DNA from: Parabacteroides sp. | GTDB taxonomy: Bacteria > Bacteroidota > Bacteroidia > Bacteroidales > Tannerellaceae | Length of the DNA stretch: 52,183 nt | Assembly (NCBI GenBank): GCA_022775005.1 | Contig: JALFJR010000091.1 | Coordinates: forward strand, 1-52,183 | Direction: 5' to 3' | In this document: positions 35,719 through 43,762 of the stretch, in pieces | Position numbering within the stretch: position 1 is the first letter of the stretch | Layout of the letters: every line of letters begins with the position of its first letter | Position numbers and translations under genes: made by a program | The notes under the pieces: generated by a model | Database searches by the model: none | The model's input: only the letters and a program-made list of their open reading frames with translations | What the model was told of the DNA's origin: nothing

Positions 35719-37058
35719 TCGTTTCCTTTCGCTATCAATGGCTCCTCCACCACCGTTAAAGCGGTATGGTCGGCATTCCATACACCGAGACGCACCGTCC
35801 GTGTCTCATTCACCCATGCCTCCTCGTATGGACGCTCTACTTTAATATAATTCTCCGTGAAGCCCTGCATCATCTCTCCCTTGCGGGTATGCTCAAAGAG
35901 CACCTTCGCCTCCTGTCCAATGTGCGCCTCGTAAAAGGCTCGCCACTTCCGGTCGGAAAGGTCGAGTAACTGCTGGCTGCGGGCATGTTTCGTGGCCGGA
36001 TCCACCACATAGTCAATCTTCAAGGCCTGTGTGCCGGGACGTTCCGAATAACTGAAGACATGCAGCTGCGTCACATCCAAGCTCTCTATAAACTGACGGG
36101 CCTCCTCGAAATAGGCATCCGTCTCACCCCTTGTACCTACGATCACGTCCACACCAATAAAGGCATGGGGCATCGCCGCCTTCACCGTCTCGATTTTATG
36201 CCGGAAAAGCGCCGTGTCATACCGGCGGCGCATCAACTTCAACACCGCATCGCTACCGCTCTGCAAGGGAATATGGAAATGGGGCGCAAATCGGCGACTA
36301 TGAGCCACGAAGTCGATGGCCTCATCTGTCAGCAAGTTCGGCTCGATGGACGAGATACGATAACGGGAGATGCCCTTGACCTCATCCAAAGCCCGGATCA
36401 AGTCGAGAAAGCACTCTCCCGTTGTCTTCCCGAAATCGCCAATATTTACACCAGTTAATACAATTTCTTTGCCGCCCTGCCGAGCGACCTCCTCCGCTTG
36501 CGCCACCAAACTGGCAATCGAGCCATTACGACTCCGTCCGCGGGCAAACGGGATGGTGCAATAAGAGCAAAAATAGTCACAGCCATCCTGCACCTTCAAG
36601 AAATGGCGTGTGCGGTCGTCTGCCGAACAGGAGGGGGCAAACGTCCGAATATCTTTGGTAGCCGAGGCAACCACCGCCCCGCCTTCCGGTCGCTTCTCCA
36701 ACGAGTCGATATAGCTGAGCAGATCCAACTTATGCTCCGCCCCAATCACGAGATCCACCCCGTCGATATGGGCCACCTCCTCCGGTTTCAACTGGGCATA
36801 GCAACCCGTTACTACAATAAAGGCACCGGGATGCTCCTTCCCGATACGACGGATCGCCTGCCGACATTTCTTATCGGCCAACTCCGTCACCGAGCAGGTG
36901 TTAATCAAGCAAATGTCCGCCCGCTCACCGGGGCGAACCTTGCGCACACCCTGCTCCGCCAGCATCTTGCCCAACGTAGAGGTCTCCGCAAAATTCAATT
37001 TGCAACCTAACGTATAATAAACTGCCTTCTTATCTTTAAATACCTGTTGATCGATCAT
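35715..37058 (-). CDS. mtaB: tRNA t6A37 methylthiotransferase MtaB
   Basis: A radical SAM enzyme that converts t6A at position 37 of tRNA to ms2t6A. The 447-residue protein has the N-terminal UPF0004 domain with cluster-binding cysteines (YTLGCKLNFAET, INTCSVTE, VVTGCYAQLKPEE), the radical SAM motif CDYFCSYC (CxxxCxxC) with TIPFARGRSR, and a C-terminal TRAM-like domain. The LGCKLNFAET start and the CSVTELADKKCRQ block favour MtaB over MiaB or RimO. It lies 10 bases after dnaB and overlaps the acyltransferase gene. Confidence 0.93.
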   Translation of the reverse strand: MIDQQVFKDKKAVYYTLGCKLNFAETSTLGKMLAEQGVRKVRPGERADICLINTCSVTELADKKCRQAIRRIGKEHPGAFIVVTGCYAQLKPEEVAHIDGVDLVIGAEHKLDLLSYIDSLEKRPEGGAVVASATKDIRTFAPSCSADDRTRHFLKVQDGCDYFCSYCTIPFARGRSRNGSIASLVAQAEEVARQGGKEIVLTGVNIGDFGKTTGECFLDLIRALDEVKGISRYRISSIEPNLLTDEAIDFVAHSRRFAPHFHIPLQSGSDAVLKLMRRRYDTALFRHKIETVKAAMPHAFIGVDVIVGTRGETDAYFEEARQFIESLDVTQLHVFSYSERPGTQALKIDYVVDPATKHARSQQLLDLSDRKWRAFYEAHIGQEAKVLFEHTRKGEMMQGFTENYIKVERPYEEAWVNETRTVRLGVWNADHTALTVVEEPLIAKGNE

Positions 37059-37068
37059 CTTTATATAT

Positions 37069-38589
37069 TTAAAATGGCATCGGCTCCTCGTTGCTACCTG
37101 GTTTCAAGAAGTCGGGAGTAGCGGCCGGTATCGGCTGAGGCTCCTCCTGGTTCATCTTCGAGATCACCTCATGCAACTCCACATCATCCTCGATGTTCAT
37201 AAACTTCGCAAACTCGCTCTTGAAACGTAGCCGCACGTCGCCTACCGCACCATTACGATGCTTGGCAATGATGATCTCCGCCAACCCCACTAACGAGTTG
37301 CCCTTCTCATCCTCCAAGATCTTGTAATACTCCGGTCGGTGAATAAAACAAACCATGTCGGCATCCTGTTCAATGGCACCCGACTCACGCAAGTCGGCCA
37401 ACTGCGGGCGCTTTCCCTCCGCTCCTTGACGTGCCTCCACACCACGGTTCAACTGCGAGAGGGCAATGATCGGGATGTTAAGCTCCTTCGCCAATCCTTT
37501 GAGCGAGCGAGAGATCGTGCTGACCTCCTGCTCACGGCTGCCGAAGTTCATACCGCTGGCATTCATCAACTGCAAATAGTCGATGATAATACACTTAATG
37601 TCATGTTCACGCACCAACCGACGGGCTTTTGTACGCAACTCGAAGACGGAGAGGCTCGGCGTATCATCCACATAGATCGGGGCATCGTAAAGCTCCTTGA
37701 TCTTGAAGTCGAGCTGTTCCCACTCATATTTTTCCAAGCGGCCACTCTTGATCTTCTCGCCCGGTATCTCGCAGACATTCACGATCAGACGGTTCACCAA
37801 CTGCACGTTGCTCATCTCCAACGAGAAAAGCGCCACCGGGATTTTGAAGTTGACCGCCATGTTCTTCGCCATCGAGAGCACGAAAGCGGTCTTACCCATC
37901 GCAGGACGTGCCGCAATGATCACCAAATCGGAGTTCTGCCAGCCGGAAGTGATCTTATCCAACCCGTCGAAGCCACTGCGAAGGCCGCTCATACCGCCCT
38001 CCTGGTTCGCTGCCTTCTCCAACATCGTGAGCGCCTCCTTAATCACCGGGTTGATCTGCGTCACATCTTTCTTCACGTTGCGCTGCGAGATCTCGAAGAG
38101 CGAACCCTCCGCCTCCTGCATCAGGTCGTCCACATCCACCGTCTCGTCGAAAGCCTTGTCTTGGATGGTCGCCGTGAAGCGGATCAGCTCACGCGCCAAA
38201 TACTTCTGGGCGATGATGCGAGCGTGAAACTCCAAGTGTGCCGTGCTGGCCACTTTGCTGGTCAGCTCTGAGATATAGGGCGCACCGCCCACTTCATCCA
38301 AAGCCCCCATCCGCTTGAGTTGCTCCGTCACCGTGATCATATCCACCGGCTCCTGCCGCATGTAGAGATCACGCACAGCGGTGAAAATCAGCTCATGCGC
38401 TCGCTCATAGAAACACTCCGGCTTCAAGATATCGCTCACGATCGAATAGGCGTCCTTCTCCAACAGGAGCGCACCCAGCACCGCCTCCTCCAATTCCCTG
38501 GCTTGCGGCTGCAAACGCCCCATCTCAGGTACCACCTGCACCGTGGCCCGCTTTCGTCCCCTTCCGGAGTTTCTAACCTCTTCTGCCAT
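37069..38589 (-). CDS. dnaB: replicative DNA helicase DnaB
   Basis: The hexameric fork helicase, 506 residues from ATG 38589 (MAEEVRNSGRGRKR). The N-terminal DnaB domain (about 25-130, PQARELEEAVLGALLLEKDA) and the RecA-like motor with Walker A ARPAMGKTAF, Walker B IIIDYLQLM and the REQEVSTISRSLKGLAKEL block are complete, with no intein. The tail (about 470-506) is acidic and Pro-rich. It heads the run dnaB-mtaB-acyltransferase-glycosyltransferase. The long plus-strand frame over 37339-38271 is a shadow of this gene. Confidence 0.97.
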   Translation of the reverse strand: MAEEVRNSGRGRKRATVQVVPEMGRLQPQARELEEAVLGALLLEKDAYSIVSDILKPECFYERAHELIFTAVRDLYMRQEPVDMITVTEQLKRMGALDEVGGAPYISELTSKVASTAHLEFHARIIAQKYLARELIRFTATIQDKAFDETVDVDDLMQEAEGSLFEISQRNVKKDVTQINPVIKEALTMLEKAANQEGGMSGLRSGFDGLDKITSGWQNSDLVIIAARPAMGKTAFVLSMAKNMAVNFKIPVALFSLEMSNVQLVNRLIVNVCEIPGEKIKSGRLEKYEWEQLDFKIKELYDAPIYVDDTPSLSVFELRTKARRLVREHDIKCIIIDYLQLMNASGMNFGSREQEVSTISRSLKGLAKELNIPIIALSQLNRGVEARQGAEGKRPQLADLRESGAIEQDADMVCFIHRPEYYKILEDEKGNSLVGLAEIIIAKHRNGAVGDVRLRFKSEFAKFMNIEDDVELHEVISKMNQEEPQPIPAATPDFLKPGSNEEPMPF

Positions 38590-38609
38590 CTTCCTTGCTG
38601 TTTGAGCCG

Positions 38610-38617
38610 CAAAGATA
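38610..38617 (-). promoter_or_regulatory. -7 element of the dnaB run
   Basis: TATCTTTG on the minus strand (38617-38610), an exact TAnnTTTG, 20 bases ahead of ATG. Possible TTG elements lie at 14 and 23 bases, neither at the ideal spacing. Confidence 0.5.
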
Positions 38618-38873
38618 GTGCAAACTGAGCGCAAAAGCATCAAACGTGTTTGGATGTTTTGCCGAGGTGCAGCCTATCTTCGCCGTTTTTGTGGCAAAAA
38701 TACAAAAAGGTTTCACTTTCGCCAAGGATAGCCCACCTTTCTAAAGGAGGAGACGTCACAGACGATCACGATGCAATCAGCGGACGATACCGATGAAATT
38801 CCTTGCGCCATGCGGCTCCTTTCAGTGCGCCATGCGAGGAAAAAGCCTAAGAAGCCCGATAAATTTTCCGTTC

Positions 38874-38957
38874 GCCTCAGCCGAATGGACATTCAGCTCA
38901 GCGGAACGTACATCCGGCACAGTGGAACGGACATTCCACACTGCTGAACGAAGATTT
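38874..38957. repeat. tandem array E: four 21-base units
   Basis: Units at 38874, 38895, 38916 and 38937, each of the form GCNCAGYGGAACGGACATTC plus one base, with decay in the last. Downstream the phrase TTCCCATAGCAA occurs twice, 44 bases apart (near 38959 and 39003). The array lies in the 560-base region between divergent dnaB and the DUF4249 gene; the remainder of that region, 38618-38873 and 39020-39100, shows nothing else I can name. Confidence 0.75.
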
Positions 38958-39108
38958 CTTCCCATAGCAAAAGCTTCTTCAGCGGGATGCAGCGGCTTTC
39001 TCTTCCCATAGCAAGCACAAAAGGAGCGGCAACCTCCATCCCCTTGTTCGGCAAGTATTTTTGGTTTATGCTATGTAATATATATATAAGGAGTTAGCTC
39101 AAAAGCAT

Positions 39109-39116
39109 TACCTTTG
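39109..39116 (+). promoter_or_regulatory. -7 element of the DUF4249-TonB receptor operon
   Basis: TACCTTTG, an exact TAnnTTTG, 33 bases ahead of ATG 39150. The -33 position reads GTTAG rather than TTTG. A TATATATATA stretch lies just upstream at 39079-39088. Confidence 0.5.
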
Positions 39117-39149
39117 CGACATCAGTTAACGTCTTAATAAACGAGTGTC

Positions 39150-40259
39150 ATGAAAACAAGTGTGTGTTTAGCGGGGCTTTGCGCTTTGCTGGCCAGTTGC
39201 GTCAGCGACTTCACGCCAGAGGTGAAAGGCGTGAGTGGCATTCTCGTGGTAGATGGGGCAATCACAAATGGCGAATCGCTTTTCACGTTGAGCCGGAGCG
39301 TCTGCATCACAGATACCTTATGGGGCGATGAGGGAATCACCAACGCAGTCCTTGCCGTGGAGCGGAGCGACGGAACCATCCTGCCCGCCGAAAACGAGGG
39401 GAAGGGCACCTATCGGGTGCAAACGGGGGATCTTGATCCTGAGATGTCCTATCGACTCAGCTTCACGATTGGCGACAAAACCTATCAATCTTCTTTCTTG
39501 AAACCGATGCCGAGCGTAGCGATAGACAGTCTCTCTTATGCCAAGGCCGACCTGCATCAGCCGGTGACCATCCACGTCTCGACACACGACGATGCCAACC
39601 AATCCCCCTATTATCGCTGGAGCTTCGTGGAGAACTGGGAGCTGAAAGCCAAGTTCTTCGCCTCGCATGGCTATTGGGAGGGGCAGTTCATCCCCTTCAC
39701 GCCCTACAAGAACGCCTACTATTGCTGGGCAAAGGATGCCTCGAAAACCCTCTTGATCGCCTCCACCGAACGCCTGCGGGAGAACCGGATCGTCAACCAG
39801 ACGCTGACCGAGATTCCCTGCGACAACGAGAAGGTCTCCATTCTCTATCACATCGAGGTGACACAGATGCAACTGCGGGAGGAGGCCTACGACTATTTCC
39901 GCATCCTGCGAGACGAGATTGAGCGCACCGGTGGATTGTTCAGCCCGGTGATGTCAGCAGACGACAACGGCAACATCTTCTGCCTCAACAATCCAGAAGA
40001 GACAATCATAGGTTTTATCGAGGTGGCAAATATCTCGAAGCAGAGTATGTTCGTGCCTTGCGAGGAGCTCTTTGAGGACACTTGGCAATGCCGCACCGGT
40101 GGAACCATGAATCGCCAAGAGAGTCTTTATCATTGGATCAAATTCAGTTATAGCGGCGATGCGCTCAACACCTACTCCTCAGAGGAATGTGTGGATTGCC
40201 GCACGCACTATCATGCGACGAAGAACAAGCCCTCATGGTGGCCAACGGATCACTATTAA
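39150..40259 (+). CDS. DUF4249-family lipoprotein
   Basis: A 369-residue lipoprotein (signal MKTSVCLAGLCALLASC, Cys17). The segment from about 20 (GVSGILVVDGAITNGESLFTLSRS) and the repeated extended-strand pattern GTYRVQTGDLDPEMSYRLSF are typical of DUF4249, a Bacteroidetes family nearly always encoded beside a TonB-dependent receptor. By analogy with SusD-like partners it may sit on the outer membrane and serve the receptor, but no ligand is established. Two C-terminal cysteines (SSEECVDCRTHYHAT) may form a disulfide or bind a metal. It leads the four-gene run; the next gene is 11 bases downstream. Confidence 0.85.
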   Translation: MKTSVCLAGLCALLASCVSDFTPEVKGVSGILVVDGAITNGESLFTLSRSVCITDTLWGDEGITNAVLAVERSDGTILPAENEGKGTYRVQTGDLDPEMSYRLSFTIGDKTYQSSFLKPMPSVAIDSLSYAKADLHQPVTIHVSTHDDANQSPYYRWSFVENWELKAKFFASHGYWEGQFIPFTPYKNAYYCWAKDASKTLLIASTERLRENRIVNQTLTEIPCDNEKVSILYHIEVTQMQLREEAYDYFRILRDEIERTGGLFSPVMSADDNGNIFCLNNPEETIIGFIEVANISKQSMFVPCEELFEDTWQCRTGGTMNRQESLYHWIKFSYSGDALNTYSSEECVDCRTHYHATKNKPSWWPTDHY

Positions 40260-40270
40260 TTCTGTAAACA

Positions 40271-40984
40271 ATGAAAACCATCTATTCCTATCGCATTGGA
40301 CTTTGTGTCATGGGAATCGCCCTTAGCTGCGGCGTGGCAAAGGGACAAACAGACGCAACTCCGGCAACGGCCTACCTCCAGCAGGCAGAGAAGGAGGCAG
40401 CGCTCTACAACGGAAAGATCGAGCAACGTTATTTCACTACGGCAGAGGGGCACCCCTATGCAGACACGAAGGAGTTCACGGAAGGGGAACTGCGCTTTGA
40501 TGGTATCACCTATCCCGATGTACCCCTACGGCTGAACGTGCATCGAGACGAGCTGATCTTGCTTTCGCCTGACCGAAAGACCTGCTTAGTGCTGCCAGCT
40601 GAGGGAGTGGAATATGCCCGCTTCGGGGGCTATGAGACACGCTGGATGCGTCCGCAGGGCGAGAAGGGCTACTTGGCGGAGGGCTATTACCAACGGATAC
40701 GCACCCAAGGAAACCATCCCCTCTATCGCCGACTGAAGAAACGAATCAGCGAACGTAAACGAGGGATGGAGGTGACACAATATTTCGATGAGAAACAGGA
40801 GTATTACCTGCTGCAAGCGGGGCGTTTCCATCCCGTGGGAAGCCAAAAGGCACTACTGCGTTGCCTCTCCGACCGGCAAGCGGAACTAAAAACCTATATC
40901 AAGCGGCACGGCCTTCGCTTCAACCAAGAACGAGAGCGAACGCTGGTCACCCTCTTAGATTATTACGACACAATTAAGGAATGA
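40271..40984 (+). CDS. secreted protein of unknown function in the TonB receptor operon
   Basis: A 237-residue exported protein with a signal peptide (ends near VAKGQ, residue 25). The rest is charged and rich in Tyr and Arg, without membrane segments. Residues 95-125 (LNVHRDELILLSPDRKTCL) look like two beta hairpins; the C-terminal third is helical and basic (RLKKRISERKRG, RHGLRFNQERER). I do not recognise a named family. Its fixed place between the DUF4249 and receptor genes (11- and 13-base gaps) suggests it works with them in the periplasm. Confidence 0.75.
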   Translation: MKTIYSYRIGLCVMGIALSCGVAKGQTDATPATAYLQQAEKEAALYNGKIEQRYFTTAEGHPYADTKEFTEGELRFDGITYPDVPLRLNVHRDELILLSPDRKTCLVLPAEGVEYARFGGYETRWMRPQGEKGYLAEGYYQRIRTQGNHPLYRRLKKRISERKRGMEVTQYFDEKQEYYLLQAGRFHPVGSQKALLRCLSDRQAELKTYIKRHGLRFNQERERTLVTLLDYYDTIKE

Positions 40985-40997
40985 GGAGACTGAAAAG

Positions 40998-43748
40998 ATG
41001 AAACGAACGCTATTATTGGGATTGACACTGATCAGCTTAGGTGCGAGCGCACCGCTGAGCGGACAGGAAACGAACCGCATTGACGCACGGTTGCAAGATA
41101 GGCCGGTGATTGAATTGGTGCGCCTGATCGAACAGCAAACCCCATTCCGTGTGCTGGGTGATGCGGGCCTGATGGATTCCGTGCGAGTGAGCGTTGATGT
41201 CCAAGGGATGGAGGCGGAAAGCCTGCTGCGCACCGCCTTGCAAGCGGCGCAGATCGCTGTCTCTCGCTATGCCAACGACCTGATCCTGACAGCCGGCGAG
41301 GGATTGAGCACGGAGCTGTCCGAAGGGTTCTTCCTGCCCCAACAGACAGCCATCCCGACGGATAGTCTCTCCTATCTTGCCCTTAGAGGAAACGTGCGTG
41401 CCTCGTCGGAGAACAAGGTCTATACCGTGGGCAACGCCGGGCAGTCGGCTGACGAGTGGGTCACGATCGAAGGAACAGTCAGCCACTTCAAGACCGGTGA
41501 GCCGTTGCGAGGAGTCTCTCTCCAATCGGCCGATGGCACAGCCGCCACGGTCAGCGACGCATCCGGTCATTACGTCCTGCGCCTCCCGGCCGGAAGGCAC
41601 GACCTTCAAATCCGCTCCGTGGGCTTGAAAGAGACGAAACGACAGGTGATGCTCTACGCCTCCGGGCAGTTCGACATCGAGTTGGAGGAGGAGGTGTATG
41701 CCTTGGAGGAGGTTTCCGTTTCTGCCAACCGCATGGCCAACGTACGCAGTACCACAATCGGCGTGAACCGCTTGCAGGTGAAGGAGATCAAGAACATCCC
41801 GACCGCTTTTGGCGAGGTGGATATTCTGAAGGTAGTGATGGCCCTACCGGGTGTGAAGGCGGTCGGCGAGGTGTCAAGCGGCTTCAACGTGCGAGGTGGC
41901 GCAACCGACCAGAACCTCATTCTCTACAACAACGGAACGGTCTATAACCCCAACCACCTATTCGGCCTCTTCTCCATTTTCAATGCAGACGTGGTGGAGG
42001 GCATGGAGCTCTACAAGAGCAGCATCCCCGCCAAGTTTGGTGGACGCATCTCCTCCGTGCTCGACATCAACGGGCGAACAGGCAACAAAGAGAAATTCAA
42101 GGGATCAGCCAGCCTTGGCTTGCTGACCAGCAGCCTCACCATCGAGGGCCCCCTGCGCAACGGCAAGACCTCCTACTTGCTGAGCGGACGCACCACCTAT
42201 TCGGATTGGCTCTTAGGGATGTTGCCGGAGAAGAGCGGCTACAAGGATGGCAAGGCGGGCTTCTACGACCTCAACGCCACCATCGACCACCGCTTCAACG
42301 AGCGGGATCGCCTCACGGCAAGCGGTTACTTCAGCCACGACCGCTTCAGCTTCGACCATGCCGAGCGCTACGCCTACCAGAACGCCAGCGGCTCCCTCTC
42401 ATGGCTGCATAGCTTCAACGGAGATCTCATCGGCCGTTTCACTGCCGGTTATGACCATTACGATAACCGCACGGAGAACGAGGAGAATCCCGCTACCGCC
42501 TATCGCCTCACCTTTGGCGTGGATCAATTCCATGGCAAGGCCGACTTCAATTGGCAGGTGCACGATCAGCACACAATCAACTTCGGAGCAAGCAGCCTCT
42601 TCTATCACCTCCAGCCCGGTGAGTATGTGGGCAAAGGGGAGGCCTCATTGGTGCTCGACGATAAGCTGCAAACAGAGAAAGCCTTGGAGTCAGCTATCTA
42701 TATCGGCGAAAAGTGGGACATCACCCCAGCCTTCTCGATTGATGCCGGCATTCGATACAGCTTCTTCCAAGCGATGGGGCCTCGCAATTATCGCCTCTAC
42801 GACCCGTCGCAGACACCCTCACCCTCCACGGTAATCGAGGAGCGCAATGAGGGCAGTGGCCCCTTCAAGACCTATCAGGGGCCAGAGTTCCGCCTTTCCG
42901 CTCGCTATGAGTTGGCAGACGGGCTATCGGTCAAGGCCGGCTGGAACACGATGCGGCAATATATCCACAAGCTGTCGAACACCACGATCATGTCGCCCAC
43001 CGACACCTGGAAACTGAGTGACGCCAACATCCGTCCGCAAAGCGGGCAGCAGGTAGCGATTGGCCTCTATAAGAACTTCGCCCGATTGGGTTTGGAGACC
43101 TCCATCGAGGGCTACTTCAAGACGATGGACGACTATTTGGATTATCGCAACGGCGCCAACCTCGTGATGAACCATCACATCGAGACCGATGTGGTGAACA
43201 CCTCCGGACGTGCTTATGGCGTGGAGCTGATGCTGCGCAAGCCGCAAGGCAAGCTGAACGGCTGGCTGAGCTACACCTACTCCCGCACAGAGCTGCGACA
43301 GGAGGATCCCCGCATCTTGAAGCCGGTGAACCGGGGCGAATGGTACCCGGCCGACTATGACAAGCCGCATGACCTGAAGTTCGTGGGCAACTACAAGTTC
43401 ACGCAGCGATTCAGTATATCGGTGAATTGCGATTACAGCACCGGTCGCCCCGTCTCCATCCCGGTCAGCAAGTTCAACTTTGCCGGAGGCGAGTTTGTCT
43501 ATTTCTCTGATCGCAACCAATATCGCATTCCCGACTACTTCCGCATGGATCTCTCGATCAACATCGAGCCGAGCCATCACCTGACGCTGCTGACGCATAG
43601 CACCGTTTCCATTGGCCTCTACAACGTCACCGGGCGAGACAACGCCTATTCCGTCTATTACATCGCAGAGGAGGGGCAGCTGAAGGGCTACAAATTAGCC
43701 ATCTTCGGCGCACCGATCCCCTACATTTCCTACAACATTAAATTCTAA
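40998..43748 (+). CDS. TonB-dependent receptor with STN and carboxypeptidase-like domains
   Basis: A 916-residue outer-membrane receptor. The signal peptide ends near residue 23. Residues about 30-95 are an STN (secretin/TonB short N-terminal) domain, the part used in FecA-like signalling. Residues about 155-230 are a carboxypeptidase regulatory-like repeat (VSHFKTGEPLRGVSLQSADG). The plug spans about 240-370 (ILKVVMALPGVKAVGEVSSG, NVRGGATDQNLIL), then a 22-strand barrel ends in the aromatic C terminus ISYNIKF. It imports a substrate with TonB energy; which one is unknown. No sigma factor or anti-sigma gene lies nearby, so STN signalling, if any, is in trans. The gene ends one base into the next frame's upstream ATG. 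Confidence 0.92.
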   Translation: MKRTLLLGLTLISLGASAPLSGQETNRIDARLQDRPVIELVRLIEQQTPFRVLGDAGLMDSVRVSVDVQGMEAESLLRTALQAAQIAVSRYANDLILTAGEGLSTELSEGFFLPQQTAIPTDSLSYLALRGNVRASSENKVYTVGNAGQSADEWVTIEGTVSHFKTGEPLRGVSLQSADGTAATVSDASGHYVLRLPAGRHDLQIRSVGLKETKRQVMLYASGQFDIELEEEVYALEEVSVSANRMANVRSTTIGVNRLQVKEIKNIPTAFGEVDILKVVMALPGVKAVGEVSSGFNVRGGATDQNLILYNNGTVYNPNHLFGLFSIFNADVVEGMELYKSSIPAKFGGRISSVLDINGRTGNKEKFKGSASLGLLTSSLTIEGPLRNGKTSYLLSGRTTYSDWLLGMLPEKSGYKDGKAGFYDLNATIDHRFNERDRLTASGYFSHDRFSFDHAERYAYQNASGSLSWLHSFNGDLIGRFTAGYDHYDNRTENEENPATAYRLTFGVDQFHGKADFNWQVHDQHTINFGASSLFYHLQPGEYVGKGEASLVLDDKLQTEKALESAIYIGEKWDITPAFSIDAGIRYSFFQAMGPRNYRLYDPSQTPSPSTVIEERNEGSGPFKTYQGPEFRLSARYELADGLSVKAGWNTMRQYIHKLSNTTIMSPTDTWKLSDANIRPQSGQQVAIGLYKNFARLGLETSIEGYFKTMDDYLDYRNGANLVMNHHIETDVVNTSGRAYGVELMLRKPQGKLNGWLSYTYSRTELRQEDPRILKPVNRGEWYPADYDKPHDLKFVGNYKFTQRFSISVNCDYSTGRPVSIPVSKFNFAGGEFVYFSDRNQYRIPDYFRMDLSINIEPSHHLTLLTHSTVSIGLYNVTGRDNAYSVYYIAEEGQLKGYKLAIFGAPIPYISYNIKF

Positions 43749-43762
43749 TGGAGCTATTGATC

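Noticed and set aside
37339-38271. 310-residue plus-strand frame inside dnaB
   Set aside because: Exact antisense of a certain gene; its length follows from the codon bias of dnaB, and the His/Leu/Arg-rich content is typical of a shadow.
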